Assembly (NCBI GenBank): GCA_903813345.2
Contig: CAIIXF020000005.1
Location: 15,009,375 to 15,069,374 of the forward strand
Origin: Owenia fusiformis
Taxonomy: Eukaryota > Annelida > Polychaeta > Sabellida > Oweniidae
Length of the DNA: 60,000 bases
Direction of reading: 5' to 3'
Below, piece after piece: positions 1 through 12,300 of the stretch (positions are counted from its first letter, which is position 1; every line of letters starts with the position of its first letter). The translations under genes were made by a program, and so were the position numbers. The notes beneath the pieces were generated by a model, which was not told the DNA's origin, searched no databases, and saw nothing but the letters and a program-made list of their open reading frames with translations.

Positions 1-44
1 TAATCATTGCAAGTTATGTAAAAAAGTTCGAACATTAAAAAGGT

Positions 45-200
45 TCACGTAGTCCAATTGGTAGGCTAAGGTTGCCTAAATTTTGGAGGGAAGTGTAATT
101 CTCTAATTCAAACACGAAAATAATCCATGAAACAATGGTGGACATCACAAGTATCAAGTATGCCACATGAAATCATTCATAAGTTTGGGTTATTTGCATT
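45..200 (+). repeat. Dispersed repeat, copy 1
   Basis: About 120-150 bp resemble 15083-15200 in the same orientation. Shared blocks include GTAGTCCAAT, TTAGGTTGCC-type and AATCCATGAAACAA, with scattered substitutions and small gaps. The copies lie on either side of the transporter gene. No coding potential or terminal repeats are visible, so this is probably part of an old dispersed element. Confidence 0.6.
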
Positions 201-441
201 TGAGAATATTTGAGCCTCCAAATCTCATGCCACTACTGGATGGTTTTATATTGTAGATAATCAACAATGTACGTACAATGGAATGATATGAGTTGTTTTG
301 GTGTGTTCCTTATGTTGCCCTTTGTGATGTGAGATACATGTAGTAGTAGAGCTTGATAATAAATAGTGATCAAGTGGCAATATATGTATTGAAAGAGTGT
401 TTCTACTTTCAAAAAGGCCACATAATACACGTTAAATACAA

Positions 442-491
442 TGACCTATATTACATATAGGTCAAAATATACCTGGTGAAAATATAGGTCA
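442..491. promoter_or_regulatory. Cluster of three AGGTCA nuclear-receptor-like half-sites
   Basis: TGACCTATAT at 442-451 and ATATAGGTCA at 455-464 form a perfect inverted pair with a 3 bp spacer. A third copy of ATATAGGTCA lies at 482-491. AGGTCA is the classical nuclear-receptor half-site. No gene starts nearby, so any function is unproven and the palindrome may be chance or part of a repeat. Confidence 0.25.
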
Positions 492-753
492 GAGTGACGT
501 CCATTCCGTTATCCCTTGTACATATTATAGGCTGAACAATATATTTGGAAAATGTTCATATTCGTTCCAGGTTCGAAAAACGTGTACATCCATTAGACTC
601 AGCATCACTTCGAATCGTAAGCTGCACACTGGCCATTGTGGCCAATAGTGAAATGAAACGGAAAACTTGCACAAAGTAATTTTACCCTGTACACCGTAAA
701 CTGTTGCATTTACCATGTAACACACATGTATATGTAACACTAGTCCAACAACA

Positions 754-814
754 TTAGACCTAGCCTGGGCCTCGTTTCTTATATGACATGTCTTATGGCC
801 CCGGCTAGGTCTAA
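754..814. repeat. Short inverted repeat (18 bp arms)
   Basis: TTAGACCTAGCCTGGGCC at 754-771 pairs with 797-814 with one mismatch across a 25 bp loop. It could form a hairpin. Apart from this, the half-site cluster and the dispersed repeat, I see no gene in 1-1500. Confidence 0.6.
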
Positions 815-1503
815 CCTCCATGACCATTTTGCCCTTGATGCGTTAATTTAGTCGTTCAGCAGGTTCCGACAAGCGGAACTAATTAAACTCCGAAAACATG
901 GTAATATTACATAAAGAATGTGATTCAAACATGCATACATACCTTATAAATACATACACACCATCCCGTACCCCCCTTAGACCATATTGATGCATAATTA
1001 CGAAAATATTGGAGACAGGTTTGGAATTTTACGAAAATATCGGTCAGCTCTGGTAACATCGAAATTGCAAATCGTATCAGGAATTAACCGTCATTGCGAC
1101 ACTGCATCAACGAACAGTAGGTTTGCAATTAATAACTATTTTATGTGTATACAAGCGCTATATAAATCAATCAAAGATACCTGCTATCCTCAAAAATGGT
1201 TATTTTATCCCGAGTAATCGCGTGATAATTATCAATCTATTTGACAACAATTTCGTTTCAATAGTTTAAATTTTAACCCGGGACGAACAGACACAATGAC
1301 GGACATGCCGGAAATGTCATTTTAGAGATTAGTAAGTTTAACCTCATTTTACTTGTATAAATGACCATTTAATACAATAATATTGTGTTGAATCGCTTGA
1401 TGTTATGTGTTTTTATATTGTTGTCAAGTATCAGTTGCATGTTATCGCGGAAAAATTGTTTCGGTGGATCCAAAACTTGCATCAATGGAAAGAATAGTAA
1501 AGA

Positions 1504-1568
1504 GGTTAAACTCAATAATGGCCCCAAGAAAATTCTTAATAATAAATAACGCCGTTATTGAGTTTAAC
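1504..1568. repeat. 65 bp palindrome
   Basis: GTTAAACTCAATAATGGC at 1504-1521 is almost exactly complementary to 1551-1568, with about 29 bp between. It is probably a small MITE or hairpin. No product is apparent. Confidence 0.6.
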
Positions 1569-1733
1569 GACGTTGAACTAATGTAACACATACAGTTTCA
1601 AATATAAATACAATGAAATATAATGTAATGTTAATTCATATTGCTAGTCCATTTGTTTATCCATCATCCATTCATCTTCTATAAGTGTGTATTCGCTAGA
1701 GAATACTGCAACTAGCAGTGAAGTAACATATTA

Positions 1734-3111
1734 CTGGGTGTCCGGAAAGTAAAGATACAAATGCTCTAATGTCATTAGATTTACCTGTTGCGAGATGAAA
1801 TTGCTACAGATTGTAGAATGACATTGTAATATAAGTTATTGAATGATTTGAAGTGCAATACAGGCTATATTCTGCTCGAGAAATTCCGTATTAGAACGAG
1901 ACGAAGTCGAGTGCCAATACAGAATATCGAGACAGAATATATCCTGTATTGCACATCAAATCACTCAATACGTTTTTATCGTGTTATCCTCTGTATTGCT
2001 ACTGAGATTGTCTCCTCCGTACCAATATTTTCTGTATTGCGACGGAGAAGATCAACGGGGACAATCTCAGTACCAATACAGATTGGTACAGCACAAGAAC
2101 TGACCAACCAGAGGGCTTCATTTTTCAGATCATACGATAACAATTTATCCTGCAACTGTTATGAAAAATTGTTTCAGAATAAAAAAGTTGTGGTTGTTAT
2201 GGTAAGAGGAGTTTCGGGTGTGTGGAGCAGTGTCACAATTATGTTTTACAATTCTTTTCTCCTGTTCATATCATCTTAACACTCTCTCGTCTGTTGCTAT
2301 TATACATCAGATTATGTACCACAACAGTAAAAAAAGTAGTACTGTAAGATTATTTAATCATTTGATATTACTACTGTTATCCAGTATCATGTATTTTCCA
2401 TCTTTATCTCAACATTTTAGGTGCATTTTGACCAGATATTGAAGACCTGACAAAACTTTTGCTGTTAGTCTCTGAGATTGCTGATAACATTGGCTTCCAG
2501 CCGTCTCGTTTTCATGTTGAACTTCTCACAAATTGCTTTAACATATTCATTAATGTAGAAGTCCAACAGGACATTATCAGGGAAATATGGGCCATTGTAC
2601 AAAAAGGTTAATGTCAAGACATTCAATTGTAAGATTTGTTTTCTTTGCTTTGTTTATTGGAGCATTGACTGTGGAGGTGCACTATTGACTTTCCTATAAA
2701 TCCAGGGACCCTTTTTCTAAGCACTTATATACTCTTTTTCTTTGATAATACTTGTGACATTACATAGTTCTGATATGTATCAATGATATCGTTATACTAG
2801 AGCATACTACGTCAGCAAGAATACCATATTGATCAAAACAGAAAACTGATAAGAAATACAATAATAAACACTATTTCAAATGGTTATACTATAGCAATCA
2901 CAATTTATCAATATCCTGGAGCTGCTCCGCATACCCCTCACCATTGTAACCATGACAACCATAACTAATACACATTTAGACTAAGTATATGTTATAAAAT
3001 TTGGTAGATATATTGTAATGTAATTCCTCTACAATCTGTAGCAATTTCATTACAAAAAACCCAGATCTCTTAAAATTAGAGTATATGTATCTTTACTTTC
3101 CGGACACCCTG
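1734..3111. mobile_element. Tc1/mariner-like element, non-autonomous, about 1.38 kb
   Basis: The ends are inverted copies: CTGGGTGTCCGGAAAGTAAA on the left and the reverse complement of CAGGGTGTCCGGAAAGTAAA on the right. Each is flanked by TA (1732-1733 and 3112-3113), the Tc1/mariner target duplication. Similarity continues inward about 110 bp, for example AAATTGCTACAGATTGTAG at about 1799 against its complement at about 3030. No transposase is readable. The left interior (about 1835-2090) is instead two nested palindromes, which leave a 146-codon open frame that I do not regard as a gene. Confidence 0.8.
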
Positions 3112-3342
3112 TATGAAGATTCTAGCGAACTTTGTTGTAAGTTTGAGATAGTTATCATGCAAATAAGCTAGTAAAGAAACAGTGTCCAGAATAGCCTATT
3201 GATATCATGAATGATAACCCTCATTTGAAAGATTGGGTAAACAGATAAGATCGTTAGTTGAGTCAAAAGTCGACCCTCACTCGGTAGCTGGTGGCTATCG
3301 GACTTCTCAGCAGTGGGAAATACAATCTATTCAAAGGTAAAG

Positions 3343-6300
3343 ATGAACGGATGTACATACTGTAGAGCAAAAGAGGACATATGTCAGAATAATGAAAGAA
3401 AGACATTCAGCAATAAAGGCAGAGATGGAGACAAAAAAGATGAGGGATACGCATGGATTATTGTGATGTCCTGCTTTCTGTGTCACACCTTGATATGTGG
3501 AATAAGCTTCACGGTTGGTGTGACGTTTGTCATATTTCTAGATGCATTTGGGACTTCTAAGGGTGCCACTGCATTGGTCGGATCATTAAACACAGCCAGT
3601 GTGTATGCAGTTGGTACGTTATCCTTGATTCTATGTACATATGTAATTCAACGATTATTCGATGGGCCCAACCAAGCCACTGTTATATTAATGTCATTCA
3701 TAAAATAGGATATACATTGTATTCACATTTTTATGTGGATGAATGTTGAAATCGATTCTTGTGAATTTGTGTTTTGATGAATTTTACAATAGAGATAAGT
3801 AAATAACACACATTCATCTACAGGGTGAGCATATAGTTTATTTACACAGGCTCATTGTATTTTAAAGAGATTTCATGGACACCTTGTATACTAGTTTGCA
3901 TCCATTTTAGGTCCTATAAGCAGTGTGCTGACCAACAGATTTGGCTGTAGACCAGTGGTATTAATGGGGGGCATAATGTCCTTTATTGGTCTCGGCACAA
4001 GCGCATTTGCCACGAACATTTACCATTTGTACATTACATTCGGTAGTGTAACAACCCTGGGTTGTTACTTTTTATATTTCATGCCCAGTTTAATTATTTC
4101 ATATAGCTGTTAATGTTAATATTTGTATTTCACTTTATTGTAAGGTTTAAAGGTCATTTAAACTTTTTATAACTTTTGAATTTGGTGCCAAAAACTTAAG
4201 CCTAGTTTAGATTAGCCAATCAGAGCACGTCTTATAAAAAGTGTTTGAGGAGGCGCACATGGAGAATTTATGATATTGTCTATTTTATATTGAGCGGATT
4301 ATAATCGTCTCAAATGTAGGACTTATAGTCCGGAAGAAATATGGGGTATTTTGAGGATCAATCGTTTTCTTCGGATTACAATGTTTTTTAAACTTTTCAG
4401 CATGAATATAGGGTTGGGACCTCAAAACCACGGAATGCCGGAGCGGCACCCTTGGGCAACTCTCTACAGAGCATTTCTCATACCCCCCTAATAAAATCTA
4501 CTGGGGGTACTATAAGACGCCTTTATATCTCAGACACTAATAATGATATTGACTTGAAATTTTCAGGAAGTATTCTTGGTATGATGTTTGATATGTATAA
4601 CAAAAATTAAGAAAAAATATATATCCGTTGCTATAGCAACAGTAATAGAACACTATTTCTTACCTTAAAAATGCATTATTTTGTGTGGTTTCATAATTGT
4701 CTTCATATCATTGATTCTTAAACTATCTGAAGCACATAATATGATTAAAAGTGAAGATAAAATAATTCATCATATCATTCACTGCGTCAAATGTGAAATT
4801 CCAAGCAATTTCTAGACGTGCAAAGATAGTCTAGGAACTCCGCGTATCTAGAGATTCCAAGACGTGTCAAGAGGTGCAAAGACCTCGCGTGTAAAGAGCG
4901 TGTCAAGAGTTTTGATATCTCTTTGCACAGCCTTATCAAAACAAACAGTATAATTAGACTGGCCACATGTTGTTATGCCCTATAGTCGCGCTTAATTATA
5001 CTTTACTAGGATTGGAATATAACAATCATTTTAATTTCGTGTTAATAATAATTTGTGTTTTTTAAATCATTATCAAAATAAAATTAATTTAAAAGTATGC
5101 GTGTGCGTGTAAGTATAGGCAATAGCTTAGTCGGAATGAGTAGATGTGTGCAGATGGAGATCGCCTATGTATTTTGCTAAATCTGACATTTTTACAGGAT
5201 CATGTTAAAGATCAAATGAAAACAAGAAATGTGTTTATCTACCCTGATTTCGAGTGATTTTAACTTGGACGCATATTCCTAGATATTAAAACAGTTTGAA
5301 TAATTAACAAAGTCCACTTTGAACCGTGTCAATCAAATTATCAATTGTCAAATATGTAGATAGCACATGCAGGCCCGAATACAGGGGGGATAGATTGGTT
5401 CTAGCGACCCCCCCTCCGTGACCAAAATTGCATTTTTTACCCCATACTGAGCACCTTTTAAATTATTTTGCTCATTTTTGAACTAACATTGCCAAAAGTA
5501 AACTCCCCCTGGAATTTCTTTAAAAAGTAACCCACCCCTTGGCAAATCCTGGCTATGGGTCTGAAACGCTTGAAACATGCTCTGATATAATGAGGCATAT
5601 TCTGTGATCTGAGCATATCAGATAGAGAGAGTATGTCAATAAGTGTGATTGTTATCGTGTAATCATCTACCTTAATGTCAATACATTACATAATGTAGTA
5701 AGGCATTGTACATGTATTTAACAACAGGCACATCCTTCTTCAAAGGACTTCATTTATACTTGTAAAATACCCTTCCAGCGAGGATGCAACAGGCACAGTT
5801 ACACAAGTTTTATGACCCCAATTAGATGAAATATGAGCTGGGATGAAAGATCTCAAAAATCAAGGGCTGGGAAGATTTGAGATGTCATGGTTTACTATCA
5901 TGACGCTGAAACATGTGTCGCTTATTGTCACCTGTATTGATCATGATGGGGCGACGGCAGTGCCCCGAGTCTTTTTGATCTGTTTAATCTTATTAGTTAC
6001 TATTTAAAATTGAATAATTTAGGACCCCGGAAGCAAAACAACTCTGTGTTATGAAAGGAATACACCACCCACATGGACAGAACCCCTCATGTAAACCATC
6101 TATAAATACCTTTGAAATCAATTTGATTTTCGATCTACATCTGAATCTCAGATGGAGAGTACTCTTTGACAAGATCAACATTTAAAAGTGTAGGAAAGTT
6201 TTGATAAAGATGTTTAATAGCTAACTATTCAGACATATTGTTCTTTCATGTTGACGATCATCGAACATAATTGCAATCAACTTCCATGATATTTGCAATT

Positions 6301-9300
6301 TTGAATTTTGAATTATTTTGAATGCAAATGTACTCAAGTACTATATCCTGAGTTCTGCCCGGATCCCCGAAAACGTTTAAAATCAAACTCGATTATTTAG
6401 CTAGACTTCAAAATAAGGCATTCAATAGAAACATGAAATCCATATATGTAATATGTCTAACATTTCAGTTGCTATGGCAACATCACTTGATAATCAGGTT
6501 CTTACATTTAGCCCTCTTTAATAAGTATGAAAGTGGTCCAAAATAACACTTTTGGAACATTATGTACCTTAAAGATGAAACCATGTTTCTTCTGAAGTAA
6601 ATAGTCAAATAAAATTCTACAACTTTATCTTACTCCCTTACCAAAGCCCCCAAAGTTTGACAATTTGGGGAAAACAGGCAAAAAACATTCAATTCCTAGG
6701 TTCAAATTAGTAATGCATTGGGATTCAACATCAATTAGTATCCAAAAAACATCTACTGACTTTGCTTGATATTACAATATGAAGATTTTGATTATTTGAC
6801 ACTCGAAAGTATTTATAATTTAGAACACTAGCCCATAAAACGTTAAAATATGGTTGTGGCCAATTTTATCATTTAGCAGCATTCATCAGACAAAAGATCA
6901 ATGCATTTAAAACATATTCATTGTAATTCATTCATTACCATAATTTAGTATATAGGAGACTGCACTTTTTTTATATTTAAGTTTTATATCTAGTACATGT
7001 ATCATAATGACGTCTAATGTTATCATACCGTAGAGAGGTTGGCATAGTCTAGACATTGGCATAATGTCTAATTATTACAACCATTAGTTTTTCTCATCTG
7101 AGCAATGAGATTATGATGGTTATCATGAATGAGTATAGTTCTATATAATATGTAAGTTTTATATCTAGTGTATATGCATCATAATGACATTTAATGTTAT
7201 CATACATTAGAGAGGTTGGCATAGTTTAGTGATTGGCATAATGCCTAATTATTACAACCTTTGGTTTTTCTCATCTGAGCAATCAGACTTTGATGGTCAT
7301 CATGAATGAGTACAACTCTTATGTATATTTTATATAGATATAGTACATGTATCATAATGAAATCTAATGTAATCTTACAATAGAGGTTGGCATAGTCTAG
7401 ACATTGGCATAATATATAAATATTATAAGCATTAATTTTCCTCATCCGAGCAATCAGACTGTGGTTGTTATCTTGCACAAGTACAATTCTATATGTAAGT
7501 TTAATATTTAGTACATGTATCATAATGACATCTAATGAAGTGTAACCATATAATAGAGAGGTTGGCTTAATCTGGACATTGGTATAAAGTCAACACATAT
7601 AAGCATATCATCTCATTAGTCAGGTGTTGGTGGTCATCATGCACAATTGTATCCTGATGTGTTGGGTCAGTCATGTTGGCCGTCAATGTGCAAATCATGG
7701 CAAAAGTTTCTGTTATATAAAACACTTACAGGTAGTTCTCATCACCTGAACAAATAGTAGAGTCCTTGATAAGTTATGAGGCGTCAGAGCCAGGTGTTTG
7801 AAAACTTGCTAAAAAGATTAATGTCAATCACTAAAGATGATGTCTTCAAATTTTCAAGACTCCTTACAGGCAGTTACAGCCAGGCTGTTCAGCTGGGTCA
7901 TTCACAACAAGCAAAAGGCTCTTAGTTCTCATCATGTGACTATATACGTAGAATCCTTATAAAACCATGAAGCATCAGAGCCAGGTGTTGGAAAGTAGCT
8001 AGCTAGTGTGAGTGAGTGTGCTCGTGTAAGGTGACATCTTTTAATGAGTGAGTGTGCTCGTATAAGGAGGCATCTTCGGGTGAGTGAGTGTGCTCGTGTA
8101 AGGTGGCATCTTTGGATGAGTGAGCGTGCTTGTGTAAGGTGGTATCTTTGGGTGAGTGAGTGTGCTCATGTGAGGAGGCATCTTTGGGTGAGTGAGTGTG
8201 CTTGTGTAAGGTGGCATCTTTGGATGAGTGAGCATGCTTCTGTAAGGTGGCATCTTTGGGTGAGTGAGTGTGCTCATGTGAGGAGGCATCTTTGGGTGAG
8301 TGAGTGTGCTTGTGTAAGGTGGCATCTTTGGGTGAGTGAGTGTGCTTGTGTAAGGTGGCATCTTTGGGTGAGTGAGTGTGCTCGTGTGAGGTGGCATCTT
8401 TGGTATATTGTATGTTGAGTAAGTGGTTTCTGGAGTTAGTGGCAAGTTGACGATCTAACCACGAATGTTGAGAACCAAATGTTGGCGGCAACTGTTCACA
8501 CGTCACACTTGCAGCTGTGAGCAATGGCAAACCTGGTCAGACTTAATGCATATTGCTGCTTGGTTGACCAATGGAAAGCCATCTTTAGTTGTTTTCATTA
8601 ATAAACATTTTAGCTAGTTTTAAAAACCCTGGCTCTAAATTGTAAATGATTCTACTGCATGGGTTGTAAAGGATTCCAATGTCTGGATTTTAAAGACAAT
8701 TTTATTCTGGAGTTACCTGAGAAATTTCAGCTTTATATCATATAATTCTACAGATTTACATCTGATTCTTAGTAGTTGGTATGACCACTAGTTGCTGCTC
8801 AAACAGCAGCTTATCTGGACAGATATGATTTCAATAAAAATTCACATAAAGGTGTAGCATTGCATAATCCTCTTCGCACTTTCCTCACATTCTTCAGAAA
8901 TACATCCTTACTGTGTCTTTTTTCAAGAGGCTCTTTGCCCATCAGTTCCCATACCCTGTTTTTCAGAAATGAACCCATATGGTCAGTTCAGTTGAAATCT
9001 GGGGTAAATCTTTCATATTTCACTTTCTGACGATTTGACTTTTAACCAGTAACAGAGCAGTAAACAAAGTACAGAAGTAGCAAACTTTGAAACAATGTAG
9101 CTTTTTTAATATTAGGTTTTATTAAATGAAATTTGATGAGTAACTCCAGAATTAAATTATCTTTCAAATGAGGTATGACACGATATCGAACATTAAGGAC
9201 TTTTTGCTGTAGAGGGGGGTGCCGTTGTTTTTTGACACCTTGTATATGCAAACCTTGCTAGTCTCCACTGTATGATTGCATTGGATTTCAGACTTGTACT

Positions 9301-12300
9301 AAATACAAGATTAACATATAAAATATAGTGTCCTATATACTTAACATTTGAAGATGTTTTAATGCCTTGGTTTGTATATATTTCTAACTTTAAATGCTGT
9401 GAAATGGTAAAATTGACCACACCCTCTTTTCAACATTTTTATGGGATAGGATTCTAAAATGTTTCAAATAAAATACTTCCCATCATCTAATAATTAAAAT
9501 CTTCATATTGTTATATCAGACAAAGTCAGTAGATGTTCCTTGAATACTAATAAGTGTTGCATCCCAATGCATTTTTAATTTGAACCTAGAAAATGAAGTT
9601 TTTTGCCAGTTTTCACCAATCATCACATTTTTGGGGCTGTGGGGAGGGGTTCTACAACTCAAAGATATACATTTTTAACAAATTCAAGTGACTATTTACT
9701 TCTAAAAGAGCTTCTTTACCTAGAGAACATACCTTTAGAAAAAGTGTTATTTTGGACCACCTTTATACTCATTAAAGAAAGTGAAATGTAAGAACCTGAT
9801 TATCAAGTGACGTTGCCATAGCAACTGAATTGTTAGACATATTACATAAATGATATGATGAATTATTTTATCATCACCTCTAATCATGCTATGTGCTTCA
9901 GATAGTTTAAGATAGTTTAAGAATCAAGAATATGAAGAAAATGCTGAAAACCCACAAAATAATACATTTCTAAGGTAACTAATAGTGATCTATTTAACTG
10001 TTGCTATAGCAACAGATTAAGATTTTTTCTTGATTTTCATTATACAGATTAAGCATCATACTTAAACTAATTCCTGAAAATTTCAAGTCTATATCTTTAT
10101 TAGTGTTTGATATATAAAGGTGTCTTATAGTACCCCCAGTAGATTTTCTTAGGGGGGTATAAGAAATGGTTTGTAGAGAGTTGCCCAAGGGTGCCGCTCC
10201 GGCATTCCGTGGTTTTGAGGTCTCAACCCTATATTATTTATTATTTTTTATTATTAAAATAGTTTATTATAGTGTCACTGGTTTACATTTGGTACAAATA
10301 AATACATATTCTAAAAACCACCAGCCGATGTCGGCTTATGAGACACTGGACTTTAAAGGTCAATAATAACATTGTTTAAATAGATATGACATTCAACAAT
10401 AAAACTACAATTCATCTACGTTAATACATAGATTGATAAATATTAATAATTCCATCTATAAGTGATGATAAATGATTTACATCTTGTGAGATAATGACTA
10501 GATTCTTGACTACAAAATGGTGTGGAGGTTAGGCCCTCACTGCAATAAATACAATACAAAGGAATAATATGGCAAATTATTATAATGCAGTCAACCTTTC
10601 CAGGTCAAATTGCCTTTTCATGAACATTTTGTATAACAGAGCAGCCCACTGTCTCTGAATTGATCTTGAATGCATTAGGCTTATAAATAAAAGTAACTCA
10701 TTGTCAGTGTTTGTTCTTATATGTGGTGTTAAAATATCAGTAACAGATCTATAAAAATGTGTTCTCAAGTTGGAATAATGTTTACATTGGACAGCAAAAT
10801 GAATTTCATCTTCAACAAAGTTACCATCACATAATTTACATGTACGATCATTTAGTGCTGTATTTGACCAACGACCTGTCTCAATGTGAAGTGGGAGGCT
10901 ACCTGTTCTCAGTCTAGCAAGAATGGTTCTGTGATGCCTTGGAATGTATTCAGACACATATGGTTCATTAACTACTCCATATTTAAACAATCTGTATGTT
11001 CGAAGCTTATTGCCATTCTGTAAATTATTTGTATCATCCCAAATGTTTTTTAAGAAGGGGTCTTTTGCATTGAAACTGTCCTGTAAACGTTTTACAGTTG
11101 ATTTTATATGCAAGAAAATATTATGATCAATAAAAATGCCATTCTTAGTCAGCATAGCTTTAGTGTGATAGTCCCAACTTCTTTTGTTTTTTAATGACCA
11201 TCTATGTACCTTATGATTCAATCTATTATTGTCCATGTTATGTAACCTCAGGTATTGTCGAGCGCATTCCACTCTTTGTTTATCAATTAGGGGACTCCAT
11301 CCAAGGTCCCCACGGACTGCTTCATTACTGGTTTTAGGGCTAACTCCCAGGAATGTTTTACCAGCACGATTTTGGAGATTATTGAGACATCTATGCTCCC
11401 TGAGGCCAACAATAGCACTGCCATAGTTTATCACTGGTTGGACGAGGGAATCATAAAGCTTAGAGAACACTTTAAAGTCCATTCCGCCAGTGGCCTTTGC
11501 TTTAGTTGTTATTGCACCCAGGGCCCTTGAGGCTGATTTGGCAATTTCATGAGCAATGATTTTTGAGTCTAAATGTTCTTCTAGCCACACTCCAAGATAT
11601 TTGTACTTTGATGAATATTCAATGTTATGTTGGCCACACGTAAATGCAAAGTCTGATTGTAGTTGGGAGGGGGGCCTATAATGCACAATTTTTGTTTTAC
11701 TTAGGTTCATAGACAGCCTCCATTTTCGACACCATTCATTCACCTTATTTAGCATGTGTTGTAAGTCTTGAGGGGTGGGTGCTATAAGGGCAATATCATC
11801 GGCATAGAGTAATATTCCTACGTTAATTTCATCAATAGTAATTCCACATCTCAATTGTTTCACATCTGTTGCTAAATCATTAATGTAAATGGAGAACAGG
11901 GTCGGAGAAAGCAGACAGCCCTCCTTACATCCATTGGATACCTTGAATTTAGGGGTTAGCAAGCCATTAATCCTCACAGAGCAGGTCACATCTTGATACA
12001 GGGACTGGACAGCCTTAAAGATCCTACCCTTTACTCCGATCTTATTGAGTTTGAACCACAAGCAGTCACGATTAATACTACAGAACGCTTTCGTCATATC
12101 AATGAAACAAACATAAGTGTCCTGTTTTGCTAGTTTTCGATTGTTTACAATTGAATACAGAGTATGAATCTGATCACGACAGCTCCTTTTTTCTCGAAAC
12201 CCATTTTGTTCTTCAACTAAGAGGGAATTTATTTCCAGGAAATTTGTCAGTCTTTTATTCAGCACGTATATTCATGCTGAAAAATTAAAAAAACATTGTA

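Noticed and set aside
1839-2279. 146-codon ORF as a mariner transposase
   Set aside because: Its sequence is two palindromes; it lacks transposase motifs.
8003-8530. 175-codon minus-strand ORF as a gene
   Set aside because: Almost wholly a 36 bp minisatellite inside a transposon; no supporting signals.
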